Shown: positions 16,419 through 24,910 of the stretch, piece by piece
Layout of the letters: every line of letters starts with the position of its first letter
How positions within the stretch are numbered: position 1 is the stretch's first letter
Assembly: GCA_049334165.1 (NCBI GenBank)
Contig: JBEGHD010000018.1
DNA from: JBEGHD01 sp049334165
GTDB lineage: Bacteria > Bacteroidota > Bacteroidia > Flavobacteriales_D > Sanyastnellaceae
Direction: 5' to 3' (one strand)
DNA: 64,000 nt
Notes under the pieces: model-generated
Seen by the model: the letters and a program-made list of their open reading frames with translations, nothing else
Told to the model about the DNA's origin: nothing
Database searches by the model: none
Program-made: the position numbers and the translations under genes

Positions 16419-18938
16419 ATGGCTATAAAGAGAAACACACCTTTACTTCGGGGAGTTACGAGCAAACTGGTGATTACCATTGTGCTTGCGATTGCGGCCA
16501 TTGCAGCTACTGTCTTTTTCATGAGGTCGAGCTTTGCTGATGTGCTCCAAAGCGTAGACCGGCTAGCAGACCCCAATGAGAAGTTGAGCTCGCTAAACGA
16601 TTTCTATAAGGAAGTTTCGCAGCTCGAGCGTGAGCAGCAGGTGCGTATTTTGCAGTCACCGAGCAGCTCGGTTGCCGAGATCACATCTGAGTCCGATTCG
16701 CTGATTGGCGAGGTTGAGAAGCTCAAAGATTTGGACTGGAGCTCTTCTGAGCAGTACGACAGGCTCGACTCGATAAAGTCAATTTTGTCGCTTAGAAACG
16801 ATTTGCTAGTCGATTACCACGCCATTCAGTCGCGATTTTCCAACGACAGCTATCTCCGAGAGCACCTCGACTCTCTGACCAACATTGTCCAGTCCCAGGC
16901 CATCACGCGAGATACTAGCGTTGTGACTACGGAGCACAAAAAAATAACGAGCTCTCAGTCTGAAACAGAAGAAAGTGAAGACGAGGGTGAAAAAGAAGAG
17001 GAGAAGAAGGGTTTTTTCCAAAGACTTTTTGGCGGTAAGAACGATGAAGAAAAAGCTGAGCCTGAGCCTAAGGTCACCGAGGAAACCACCGTTACGATCG
17101 ATACGTTGGCCATTTCAAAACGCGATTCGGTTTTGGAAAACGCCTCTGAGATCATTACCAAGCTCGAGCTTCGTCACAGAACGATTACTTCAGCCACGCG
17201 CGAATCTCAGCTGCAGCTGATGAACACCAGCTCCCTTCTCTTCACCCAATTGCTGAAAGTGCTCAATGAGGTGGAACAGGAAGAGCTAGATCGATTGGAA
17301 AACGAAACGACTTTGGTGGCAGACCTGATCGATTCTTCTGCAGAACACATTTACACCATTCTTATCATTTTTGGCTTACTCGCACTCGTTATGGTCGTGC
17401 TGATGGTGTCTGACGTGAGCAATGCGAATTACTATAAAAAGCAGCTTGAAGCCGAGCGCGACAGGGCCAACGAGCTCAGCGAAATCAAAGAGCGATTCCT
17501 GGCGAATATGAGCCACGAAATTCGAACTCCCTTGCAGAGTATTCTCGGTTTTTCAGAGCAGCTTCTCAATGATCAACCACAAAATGAAAAGCTGCAAACG
17601 GTTCATCACTCATCTCAACATTTACTGCATATTGTCAATGAAGTATTGGACTACAGCCGAATTTCTGCCGGCAAATACGAGCTCAACAAATCTGACTTCA
17701 ATTTGAGCGAAACGCTCGAAAAGACCATCGATAATATTCGAATTCAGGCAGCTGACAAAGGTGTGCGTGTGTGGTTCGAAAACAATGCGACTATCGACAG
17801 CCTTCATGGAGATCCATTTAGATTGAATCAGATCGTCTACAACCTCGCGGGCAATTCTGTGAAATTTACTGACGAGGGTTTTGTGAAGGTGAGCATTTTC
17901 ACTGAAGATGTGGATATGAATAAGATTCAACTCGTGCTAAAAATTGAGGACTCAGGCATTGGAATGACTGAGGACGAAGTGAAAAAAGTATTTAATCAAT
18001 TCGAGCAGGCCAATTCTGGAATCGCTTCGAACTTCGGTGGCACTGGCCTCGGGTTGAATATCGCCAAAACGTTGGTTGAGCTTCATGATGGAGAAATAAA
18101 TATTGAAAGCGAAAAAGGAGAAGGTACGATTGTTCATGCCACCATGATTTACGAATTGCCGAAGAACAATGCCGCTGTACCGACTTCTGAGCCCGAGAGT
18201 AAAGGTAAACCGGTGGAAAGTGTTTTGATTGTGGATGACGACCAAAGTATCCTCAATCTCAGTGAGTTGATACTTAAGAAGCAAAACCTTGATTTTAAGG
18301 TGACTTCAGATTGGGAAGAGGCCTTAGAATGGGTTTCTGATCACGAGGTTGAAATGGCATTTTTGGACATGCGAATGCCCGAAATCAGCGGCTCCGAATT
18401 GAGTGAGAAGATTAAGGCTGTTTCACCTGAAACAACATGTATTGCATTTACTGCTCACGTGGTTGGTGATCAAATTGACAAAATTAAATCACTCGGGTTT
18501 GATGACATTTTACAAAAGCCATTTGCAGAAAAAGAGCTCCTCCAAAAATTGAATTTGGACCAAAGCTCAGAAATGAAAGAGAACGAATCGAAAAGTGCTT
18601 TTGTGTCTGCTATCCAAGCGTTAACGATGGGCGATGAAGAGCTCGAAGGTCGGATCGCAGCCCAGTTTTTGGGAGATACCCGGTCCGAATTGCAAAAGCT
18701 CGAATCCTCCATCGAACAAAAAGACCGAACAAATTTACTTCATCCGATTCATCGTTTATCGGGCAAGCTAGGAATGTTTGGCGCCAAATCTGTTTCTTCC
18801 ATCTTTCGCCAGTTGGAAGTAACACTAGAAAACAATGAGTGGTCGGAAGAATCGTGGGAGAAGCTGAGCAGAGCAATTGCGCTCACAGAGTCTTACTGCA
18901 GTGAAGTTGAGCAATTTTTTGAAACCAAAGTCGAGTAG
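16419..18938 (+). CDS. Membrane hybrid histidine kinase with receiver and HPt
   Basis: 839 residues. TM1 is at about 17-35 and TM2 at about 310-330; between them is a helical extracytoplasmic sensor with an unusual acidic/Lys-rich linker (about 177-222, containing KGFFQRLFGGK). HisKA has H366 (LANMSHEIRTPLQS). HATPase motifs (LAGNSVKFTD, DSGIGM, GTGLGLNIAK) follow. A receiver with VDDD and phospho-Asp in AFLDMRMP comes next, then a C-terminal HPt domain with the phospho-His in HPIHRLSGKLGMFG. All relay modules are in one chain, so a separate response regulator is needed; the NtrC-type protein at 19636-20997 is the nearest candidate. Confidence 0.93.
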   Translation: MAIKRNTPLLRGVTSKLVITIVLAIAAIAATVFFMRSSFADVLQSVDRLADPNEKLSSLNDFYKEVSQLEREQQVRILQSPSSSVAEITSESDSLIGEVEKLKDLDWSSSEQYDRLDSIKSILSLRNDLLVDYHAIQSRFSNDSYLREHLDSLTNIVQSQAITRDTSVVTTEHKKITSSQSETEESEDEGEKEEEKKGFFQRLFGGKNDEEKAEPEPKVTEETTVTIDTLAISKRDSVLENASEIITKLELRHRTITSATRESQLQLMNTSSLLFTQLLKVLNEVEQEELDRLENETTLVADLIDSSAEHIYTILIIFGLLALVMVVLMVSDVSNANYYKKQLEAERDRANELSEIKERFLANMSHEIRTPLQSILGFSEQLLNDQPQNEKLQTVHHSSQHLLHIVNEVLDYSRISAGKYELNKSDFNLSETLEKTIDNIRIQAADKGVRVWFENNATIDSLHGDPFRLNQIVYNLAGNSVKFTDEGFVKVSIFTEDVDMNKIQLVLKIEDSGIGMTEDEVKKVFNQFEQANSGIASNFGGTGLGLNIAKTLVELHDGEINIESEKGEGTIVHATMIYELPKNNAAVPTSEPESKGKPVESVLIVDDDQSILNLSELILKKQNLDFKVTSDWEEALEWVSDHEVEMAFLDMRMPEISGSELSEKIKAVSPETTCIAFTAHVVGDQIDKIKSLGFDDILQKPFAEKELLQKLNLDQSSEMKENESKSAFVSAIQALTMGDEELEGRIAAQFLGDTRSELQKLESSIEQKDRTNLLHPIHRLSGKLGMFGAKSVSSIFRQLEVTLENNEWSEESWEKLSRAIALTESYCSEVEQFFETKVE

Positions 18939-18952
18939 GTCTGCCCGCTCGA

Positions 18953-19549
18953 TCACTTGCCTTTCATTACCGGGAACAATCTCCTAAACCACACTCTTTT
19001 TGTGTTTTCCGTAGCCGGAAAAACATCCGAAAATTGCTGTACTCCTTCAATCGTGTAAAATGCGCTTGGCATTCTTTGAGTGATCAACGGCAATATCTTT
19101 GGGACGTTTTTTCTTTTCACAATGGAGAACAAAATATTCTTTGGGCCTTCGCCAGATTCGGCATTGATGCAGACCGTTCTGAAATTCATTTTTTCGAGAT
19201 CGTCCATAAGTTCGTGAGCAGGTTCTGTGGAAATCACCCGGATCACAACCTGTCCCAGAGCCAGCTTTTGCTCAATTGCGAGGCCTACGTAGTTTCCAAT
19301 TGCAAATCCTACAGCCCAACCAATGTAGGCTGCGGGGCTGCTCAGGTTTTGCATGACCTGGCCCATGGCCACAATCCAAATCAGTACTTCGAAAAATCCG
19401 AGAATAGGGCTGATTACCTTTTCGCCCTTAGAGACGAAAACGATTCTGAGCGTTCCGATACTCACATCCATGATGCGCGCAAGGCAAATCAAAAGAGGGA
19501 TGATGACCCATTTTACAATTTCAGGATCCAGCGAAGAAAAAATGTCCAT
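18953..19549 (-). CDS. UPF0316 membrane protein (DUF2179/DUF5698)
   Basis: 198 residues. Three predicted membrane helices occupy the N-terminal half (WVIIPLLICLARIMDVSIG, PILGFFEVLIWIVAMGQVM and AAYIGWAVGFAIGNYVGL), matching DUF5698. The soluble C-terminal half (about 100-185) matches DUF2179, including GEGPKNILFSIVKRKNVPKILPLI. The architecture is that of the UPF0316 family, whose function is unknown. It is convergent with the hybrid kinase gene, 14 bp apart, and has its own promoter. Confidence 0.9.
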   Translation of the reverse strand: MDIFSSLDPEIVKWVIIPLLICLARIMDVSIGTLRIVFVSKGEKVISPILGFFEVLIWIVAMGQVMQNLSSPAAYIGWAVGFAIGNYVGLAIEQKLALGQVVIRVISTEPAHELMDDLEKMNFRTVCINAESGEGPKNILFSIVKRKNVPKILPLITQRMPSAFYTIEGVQQFSDVFPATENTKRVWFRRLFPVMKGK

Positions 19550-19581
19550 GATCAGGCAATTTTGATTGATTCAGTCGAAGT

Positions 19582-19589
19582 GCAAAAGT
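19582..19589 (-). promoter_or_regulatory. -7 promoter element of the UPF0316 gene
   Basis: On the minus strand TACTTTTG is an exact TAnnTTTG match, about 33 bp before the start codon at 19549. A TTG lies 14 bp upstream of it, shorter than the usual spacing. Confidence 0.45.
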
Positions 19590-19635
19590 AAAAAGCTCCC
19601 GGGCAACTGCACCAAAAAAATTGCTGAGGTTCCAG

Positions 19636-20997
19636 TTATGTTTCAATGTTGTATTTCTCCATCTTGAGATAGAGCGTTTTTCGATCGATATTCAGCATTC
19701 GAGCTGCTTTCGACTTGTTGTAACGTGCCTCTTCCAGAGTTTTGAGGATGGTTTCTCGCTCGCTGTTTGCCTGTTGCGCTTTGAGGTCGTATTCGCTCGC
19801 TGCAGGCGTAGAGGACTCATTGGCTTTTTTCATTTCGGGCGGCAGTGCAATGGTCTTTATTTCGCCTTCCTCTGGCGTGAGCAAGACGGCTCTTCGCACT
19901 ACGTTTTTCAGTTCCCGGATATTGCCAGGCCACGAGTAGCTTTTGAAAATGCTTACCACCTGATCTGAAAATCTGGTGGTTTTACGATTGAGCTCTTCGT
20001 TTGCCCTTTCTCTAAAAAACCTCATGAATTGGGCGAGATCTTGATGTCTTTCTCGCAGGGGAGGAACTTCAATTCTAAACTCGTTTAGTCGATGATAGAG
20101 GTCTTCTCTAAACGACCCTTTTTCTACCATGCTTTGCAGACTTTCATTCGTTGCCGTGAGGATGCGCACATCCACCTTGGTCGTTTTTGACGATCCTAGC
20201 GGCTGCACTTCTTGTTCCTGAAGTGCCCGCAAAAGTTTTACCTGCACTTCGTAAGCGAGATTTCCCACTTCATCCAAGAAGAGAGTGCCGCCATCAGCTT
20301 CCAGAAACTGACCTTGCTTATCAGTGACAGCTCCAGTAAACGCTCCTTTTACATGACCGAAAAGCTCGCTTGCAGATAGCTCGTCTGTGAGTGCTCCGCA
20401 GTCCACAGCTACAAAGGGCTTGTCAGACCTCGTACTTTCTTCGTGGATTGTGCGAGCTACGATTTCTTTTCCTGTTCCGCTTTCTCCGAGAATTATTGTG
20501 GTCAGCTGTGTGGGAGCTACCAGACTTATCATTTCCTGAAGTCTTTTGGAGATTTCGCTTTCTCCCATCACGATCTCATTTTGCTGAGAACGGTTGGTGG
20601 AGTCCTTTACAGGGCTCATCTCCTTGGGCGATTCTTTAGCTTTTCTCAGAACATCGTCAATCCGCATTTTGAGCTCCTCTGGATTGACCGGCTTTGTGAT
20701 GTAATCTTTAGCGCCCATCCTCATCAACTTCACAGCTGTTTGCAGATCTGAGAAGCTGGTCATGACAATCACCGGGTCTCTTCTTCCTTTTTTGTTTATA
20801 AACTCGAGTACATCTGCACCTGTGGCATCCGGCAGGCGGTAGTCAAGCAAAATCAAATCGAAATCACCTTTCTCAATTTTGCCCATTCCAGGCTCTGCTC
20901 GCGCAGCGCTTTCTACCGTGTGCCCAAGTTTTCCCAGGTATCCTTCCAGGGTCATTACAAAGGTGGGGTCGTCTTCTATGAGGAGTATTTTTGCCAT
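19636..20997 (-). CDS. Sigma-54-dependent NtrC-family response regulator
   Basis: 453 residues from ATG 20997. The receiver domain (1-120) has phospho-Asp D52 (LILLDYRLP). The AAA+ domain carries Walker A GESGTGKE, the sigma-54 contact GAFTGA, Walker B GTLFLDEVGN and sensor region WPGNIRELKN. A Fis-type HTH ends the protein (EEARYNKSKAARMLNIDRKTLYLKMEKYNI). It activates sigma-54 promoters after phosphorylation. No dedicated histidine kinase is adjacent; the hybrid kinase 0.7 kb away is a possible partner. A small exported-protein gene lies directly upstream on the same strand, 94 bp away. Confidence 0.95.
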   Translation of the reverse strand: MAKILLIEDDPTFVMTLEGYLGKLGHTVESAARAEPGMGKIEKGDFDLILLDYRLPDATGADVLEFINKKGRRDPVIVMTSFSDLQTAVKLMRMGAKDYITKPVNPEELKMRIDDVLRKAKESPKEMSPVKDSTNRSQQNEIVMGESEISKRLQEMISLVAPTQLTTIILGESGTGKEIVARTIHEESTRSDKPFVAVDCGALTDELSASELFGHVKGAFTGAVTDKQGQFLEADGGTLFLDEVGNLAYEVQVKLLRALQEQEVQPLGSSKTTKVDVRILTATNESLQSMVEKGSFREDLYHRLNEFRIEVPPLRERHQDLAQFMRFFRERANEELNRKTTRFSDQVVSIFKSYSWPGNIRELKNVVRRAVLLTPEEGEIKTIALPPEMKKANESSTPAASEYDLKAQQANSERETILKTLEEARYNKSKAARMLNIDRKTLYLKMEKYNIET

Positions 20998-21091
20998 TGC
21001 TTTATTCAATGCTTCGAATATAGCCATTTGACATAAAAAAAGGTGCCGGCAAATATGCGACACCTTACTTAAAACTCATTGATCGGTTCGG

Positions 21092-21424
21092 CTATTTTTC
21101 GAGCGCAGTTCCGTCTTTCTTATATTTCAGGCTTTTCGTTTCGTCAGGGTTATTGCCATTCATCATTTCTATGATGTAAGTCCCATCTTCTGTAAGATAT
21201 GCTTTCGTTGGTTTCCAGGGTGCCATTTCTTTTGATTTCAGCTTCTTTTGAATTGGCTGTGGAAGCTGTTCAAAGCTGACCTCCTTTTTCTTCACTTCCT
21301 GATCTTGTTTTACCATCTCCTTTTTGACCTCTTTGCTACTTTCTGTCATAGGACTCTCAGACTGTGAGTAGCTTGCGGCTACTGCAAATAGCAACGCTGT
21401 CAGGGTAAACATTAATTTTTTCAT
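21092..21424 (-). CDS. Small exported Lys/Glu-rich protein
   Basis: 110 residues. A clear signal peptide (MKKLMFTLTALLFAVAASYSQ) precedes a charged, probably helical stretch (about 22-50). A compact C-terminal part, QLPQPIQKKLKSKE, WKPTKAYLTEDGTYIIEM and SLKYKKDG, resembles the PepSY-like or beta-lactamase-inhibitor-like exported proteins of Bacteroidota. No lipobox is present, so it is predicted to be periplasmic. It is located upstream of the NtrC gene on the same strand; co-transcription is possible. Function unknown. Confidence 0.8.
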   Translation of the reverse strand: MKKLMFTLTALLFAVAASYSQSESPMTESSKEVKKEMVKQDQEVKKKEVSFEQLPQPIQKKLKSKEMAPWKPTKAYLTEDGTYIIEMMNGNNPDETKSLKYKKDGTALEK

Positions 21425-22002
21425 AATCGAATCGATTTTATTGGTTCATTATTTCAAATCATTGTGGGCTCTTTTCGGACCACCGCTATTTGGAAGACTA
21501 AATCTAAGCAAAAACAGATGCATGGAGATAAAATTCATAGCTGTTTTGAACCTCAGACTAAAGCTCATTAAAGCTAGATCCCTCAATTATCAAACAGTAT
21601 TTTGTTTTGCTTCTTACCTCAATGCATTTTAAAGATAGAAGTGAGCTGGAGACTGAGGAGCATAAAGAAAAGCTTCCAGGAAATCTACAGTTTTGAGCCG
21701 CTGAAGTATTCTTAAGGTGTCTGGAAATTAACTCACTAAATCAAGCTGTGAAAAGACGAAAAGAAGGAGTTGAAAAAAGTTGTTTTTCATTTGATAGTCA
21801 ACTGAAAAACTCGCGGCTTCATGGCTGTTAACTACTGTAGAACAAACCACTAAGTTATGAGGGATTATTTAGCATTGAAATATTGGAAAATATTAGAGGA
21901 TGAAAGTATCTTTTTTATTTATTGTTTGTACATTTATCAGCCGCTATAACTATTTATGTTAACCCAAAAAACCAAGCTTTGAAGAAGGAGGAAATAGATA
22001 AA
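21425..22002. other. Divergent intergenic region, no supported gene
   Basis: 578 bp between the small exported protein gene and the PAS-LuxR gene. A 63-codon frame at 21441-21632 and a 30-codon frame at 21857-21949 show no recognisable protein features. An AAGGAGG-like purine tract at 21984-21992 precedes the ATG at 22003, unusual in this window. Confidence 0.4.
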
Positions 22003-22776
22003 ATGGTCTCTATCTGGAAAAAAGGTATGACCAATAAACTTGACAAATCAAAGCCATTAGAAAACCTCTCTGATTTAAACAGAATGGCCTCGCTGTTTGC
22101 CACAGGAAATTTTTATTACTTCATTTTTAACTGGTATACGATTGAGATGGAGTATGTAGATCCCAATATCAAAAACATACTGGGCATAGAACCGGAAGAC
22201 TGGAGCGAGGTGAAATATTTGGAAATGCAAACAGAAGAGAGTCTGGCCCAAACTCAGATGAAAGAAGCAGCCGTTGGACGATATTGCTCTGAGATCATTC
22301 CCTCTAAAGATTTACCATATTATAAGTCCAGTTATTTTGTTACTATGGTGACGCCAGAAGGAAAGAAGAAGAGAATACTTCATCAGTCTAACACGCTTAC
22401 CCTCTCTGATAATGGCACAACGGAACGCGTATTTTGTGTCCATACCGATTTGAGTCACATGAAAATTCTCAAAGACGAGACAGTATCGATGTTGGGTATG
22501 AATGGGCGTCCGTCTTACTATAATATTGGTGCTGAAAATCAGGCAGAAAAAAGTGATGAATTGGCCATTTTAAAACTAGACTCCAATGAATTTTCGGATA
22601 GGGAATTAGAGATTATCGAAAGACTTTCTAAAGGGGAAACCGCTAAAGAGATTGCCGAAAGATTGGAAGTAAAGGAGAATACTGTTCGAACACACAGACA
22701 ACGAATACTGGAGAAGTCGGGTTGTCGAAATACTGCCGAACTAGTAACGAAATGTCTAGTTCAGGGCTTAATTTAA
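22003..22776 (+). CDS. PAS-LuxR family transcription regulator
   Basis: 257 residues from ATG 22003. An upstream TTG (21922) would add 27 residues, but ATG 22003 is preceded by a purine-rich AGGAGG-type sequence. Residues 25-150 resemble a PAS fold (FYYFIFNWYTIEMEYVDPNIKNILGIEPEDW, then YFVTMVTPEGKKKRILHQS). The end (about 195-257) is a LuxR/GerE HTH: FSDRELEIIERLSKGETAKEIAERLEVKENTVRTHRQRILEKSG. There is no receiver domain, so it is a one-component regulator. The ligand and targets are unknown. Confidence 0.9.
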   Translation: MVSIWKKGMTNKLDKSKPLENLSDLNRMASLFATGNFYYFIFNWYTIEMEYVDPNIKNILGIEPEDWSEVKYLEMQTEESLAQTQMKEAAVGRYCSEIIPSKDLPYYKSSYFVTMVTPEGKKKRILHQSNTLTLSDNGTTERVFCVHTDLSHMKILKDETVSMLGMNGRPSYYNIGAENQAEKSDELAILKLDSNEFSDRELEIIERLSKGETAKEIAERLEVKENTVRTHRQRILEKSGCRNTAELVTKCLVQGLI

Positions 22777-22856
22777 CAGGAAAAACCCTGTATTTCGAAA
22801 TAAGTTATAATAGTTTTTAATTGAAAACATTTGTGGATCAGTGACATAGGAAGCGT

Positions 22857-22869
22857 TAATGCAATTGCA
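22857..22869. promoter_or_regulatory. TAATGCAATTGCA palindromic motif, copy 1
   Basis: A 13-base match to the perfect palindrome at 61845-61860; here the last bases read GTA instead of TTA. It lies 321 bp before the receiver gene at 23191. Confidence 0.4.
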
Positions 22870-23061
22870 GTATTGTCGGACGAGGTTTAAATCGCCAAAT
22901 TTGCAATGTCTTCAAAAAAGCACTTCTAATCTTGAAGAGCTGGCAAATGAATGACATTTCCTATTTCACTTAACAGAAATCCGAATTTGTTTTTATTTTT
23001 TCGAATAAAACCTAAAGGCAAATTCGTGCGATTTATTTCGCGAAAAGTTTAGCATTGACTA

Positions 23062-23076
23062 CAACGGATTCCGTTG
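23062..23076. promoter_or_regulatory. CAACGG-ATT-CCGTTG dyad upstream of receiver gene
   Basis: A perfect 6-3-6 inverted repeat 115 bp before the start codon at 23191. It has the size of a dimeric regulator site. I see no second copy in the window. Confidence 0.35.
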
Positions 23077-23190
23077 CTACCATGCAGTTTGTCTTTGTAA
23101 ATTATGAAAATAACCAATTTTGAATCTGTTGTCGTATATTTCTGAGGAATATTGAGGATTCAACATTCTGCTCTATAACCTGGCTAATCG

Positions 23191-23598
23191 ATGAATGAAA
23201 AAATTACTGTTTGGATAATTGATGACGATCAGGTCAATAACCTGATTTGTAAGACTATGCTTAATGAGGAGCAATGGGTAAGTGATATCCGTGAATTCAA
23301 TGATAGTAGGCAAGCCTTTGATCAATTGAGTCAACTTTCTGAGAGCGATTATCCGGAAGCGATTCTGCTTGATATAAATATGCCCGGACTTTCCGGATGG
23401 CAATTTCTCGAAAACGCAAAGTCACAGCTTCCAGGGTTTCAAGCTGAAACTATTCCTTGTGTCTTGCTCCTTACGTCTTCCATTGATGAATCTGACGAGG
23501 TGAGGGCTGATGAACATCCGATGGTGGAAGGAATGCTCTCCAAACCACTTGATCTAAAAAGAATGAAAGAGATTTGCTTCAAGAACGATCATAAATGA
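23191..23598 (+). CDS. Single-domain response regulator (CheY-like)
   Basis: 135 residues. The receiver fold has VWIIDDDQVNNLICKTML at the start (acidic residues D11-D13), phospho-Asp in AILLDINMPGLSGW, LLTSS as the Ser/Thr switch and the conserved Lys in MLSKPL. No output domain is present. It belongs to the Bacteroidota DINMP-x-GW type and is a paralogue of the receiver at 30292-30705 (shared IIDDD-x-N, LLDINMP, GWEFL/GWQFL). No kinase is adjacent, so the phosphodonor is unknown. Confidence 0.9.
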   Translation: MNEKITVWIIDDDQVNNLICKTMLNEEQWVSDIREFNDSRQAFDQLSQLSESDYPEAILLDINMPGLSGWQFLENAKSQLPGFQAETIPCVLLLTSSIDESDEVRADEHPMVEGMLSKPLDLKRMKEICFKNDHK

Positions 23599-23752
23599 AG
23601 TTGAAGTAAAAAAGTTTCGTTCCGTGATAGATTTTAATGGTTCTATCCTTAGATTCGCTACCACTGTTAGATCAGATCTGACAGATGCATTACGAATCTT
23701 TTAGCACGCTCTGAAAACAAAAACCGAACATAGCAGGTACGAAACAGCAGTT

Positions 23753-24430
23753 TTGCTTTTCACACGAACTGCATCTGAAGAAGCTCTGCAAAAGGACTTC
23801 TCAGGCGCAAAAAACCTCAAAAAAGATCACAGGCTAAGTCAGCTTTTCATTGATCACGCCCGGTCGATTGCGCGACTTTCCCGGATCCCGCTTGTTGTCA
23901 TCACTTCCTCAGATCAAAGAGGAAGTACTTTCGGTGAGCGATTTGCCAATGCCATTCAGAATGTGCTAGAGCGAGGTTACCAGAACGTAATCTCCATTGG
24001 CAACGATTGTCTTTCGCTTTCACCTTCCGATTTGAAGCTGGCCAAGTCCACACTCGCTTCAGGAAAGCCGGTAGTCGGCCAATCAACTTCGGGAGGAGCG
24101 TATCTCATAGGAGTTTCAAAAAAGGATTTTCAGCAAACGACTTTCGAGCAGCTCAGTTGGAATTCTTCAAATCTCTTTGAATCGCTCAAAAAATATTTTA
24201 CTGACAAATCTCTTAGGCCGCTGGAGTTGTCTGTGAAAGTTGATGTGAATCACAGTAAAGAACTGAGCCTGGCACTTAGGGAAATACCGGTGTGGTTTGC
24301 AATCAGGAAATCACTTGAAACAATCTGTTTTGGATTTTTCACACCGCTGCCAAAAAGCGAAAGAATAGAATCTTCTTTCACTTCCAGGATTGACCTTTCA
24401 AGAGCACCCCCTTCCACGAATTTACTCTGA
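23753..24430 (+). CDS. DUF2064/TIGR04282-type arsenosugar glycosyltransferase
   Basis: 225 residues as given, from TTG 23753. The GT-A-like features are LLFTRTASEEALQKDF, the segment QRGSTFGERFANAIQNVLERGYQNVISIGNDCLSL (aspartate in GNDC), PVVGQSTSGGAYLIGVSK and the helix FEQLSWNSSNLFESL. Members of this family lie in arsenosugar operons, as here with the CMD-like and ArsS genes downstream. No in-frame ATG exists at the expected N-terminus: the frame stays open upstream to 23705 and would encode ETAVLLFTRT, so the true start may be a non-ATG codon between 23711 and 23753. The 3' half looks intact. Confidence 0.8.
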   Translation: MLFTRTASEEALQKDFSGAKNLKKDHRLSQLFIDHARSIARLSRIPLVVITSSDQRGSTFGERFANAIQNVLERGYQNVISIGNDCLSLSPSDLKLAKSTLASGKPVVGQSTSGGAYLIGVSKKDFQQTTFEQLSWNSSNLFESLKKYFTDKSLRPLELSVKVDVNHSKELSLALREIPVWFAIRKSLETICFGFFTPLPKSERIESSFTSRIDLSRAPPSTNLL

Positions 24431-24517
24431 GCAAATCCGGTTTACTTCAATTTTACGTATTTAATTATCAATCAAAGAGGTGGTGATAACACCAGCCTTC
24501 AATAATCTATTATTCCA

Positions 24518-24853
24518 ATGGAAAAGACCTATTACAACCCTGAAGACCTTAAGAAATTTGGTGACATTGCCGAGTTTGAACCCAAACTAGCCAAGAAGTT
24601 TTTTGACTGGTATGGTGATGTTTTTGCCGAAGGTGCTCTAACAGAAAGAGAGAAGTCACTAATTGCTCTGGCCGTTGCGCATGCCATTCAGTGCCCTTAT
24701 TGTATTGATGCGTACACACAGGATACGCTCGAAAAAGGTTGTGGCAATGCAGAAATGATGGAAGCAGTGCATGTGGCCGGTGCCATTCGCGGAGGTGCTT
24801 CTATGGTTCACGGAGTTCAAATGATGAATAAAGTGAAAAAATTGTCGATGTAA
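24518..24853 (+). CDS. Arsenosugar-associated peroxidase-like protein (CMD/AhpD fold)
   Basis: 111 residues. The carboxymuconolactone-decarboxylase fold is shown by LTEREKSLIALAVAHAIQCPYCIDAYT, with the redox pair C59-xx-C62, and by EAVHVAGAIRGGASMVHG. In AhpD the CxxC is followed by a His three residues later; here that position is Tyr (CPYCIDAY), as is usual in the arsenosugar-linked subgroup (TIGR04169). It is cytoplasmic. A small hairpin TGGTG-ATAA-CACCA (24481-24494) sits in its leader. It lies between the glycosyltransferase and arsS genes and is probably co-transcribed with arsS, 57 bp downstream. Confidence 0.9.
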   Translation: MEKTYYNPEDLKKFGDIAEFEPKLAKKFFDWYGDVFAEGALTEREKSLIALAVAHAIQCPYCIDAYTQDTLEKGCGNAEMMEAVHVAGAIRGGASMVHGVQMMNKVKKLSM

Positions 24854-24910
24854 AATCACTTATCCTTCTCAACCTCTTTCTAAAAATCTCTAAAAAAGAA
24901 AGGATTATTT

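Larger units (their letters stand above)
22777..23190. other. Intergenic region with two palindromes
   Basis: 414 bp with no gene. It holds the motif TAATGCAATTGCA (22857-22869), also seen at 29287 and 61845, and the dyad CAACGG-ATT-CCGTTG (23062-23076). TATATTTC at 23135-23142 may be the -7 element of the receiver gene at 23191. A weak CAGGG/CCCTG stem at about 22760-22790 could terminate the LuxR gene. Confidence 0.4.

Noticed and set aside
19034..19591. 185-residue open frame antisense to the UPF0316 gene
   Set aside because: The UPF0316 product is clearly a conserved membrane protein; the antisense frame has no recognisable features.
21441..21632. 63-residue open frame upstream of the PAS-LuxR gene
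   Set aside because: No recognisable protein composition, no promoter or ribosome-binding signal, and it lies in an AT-rich gap.
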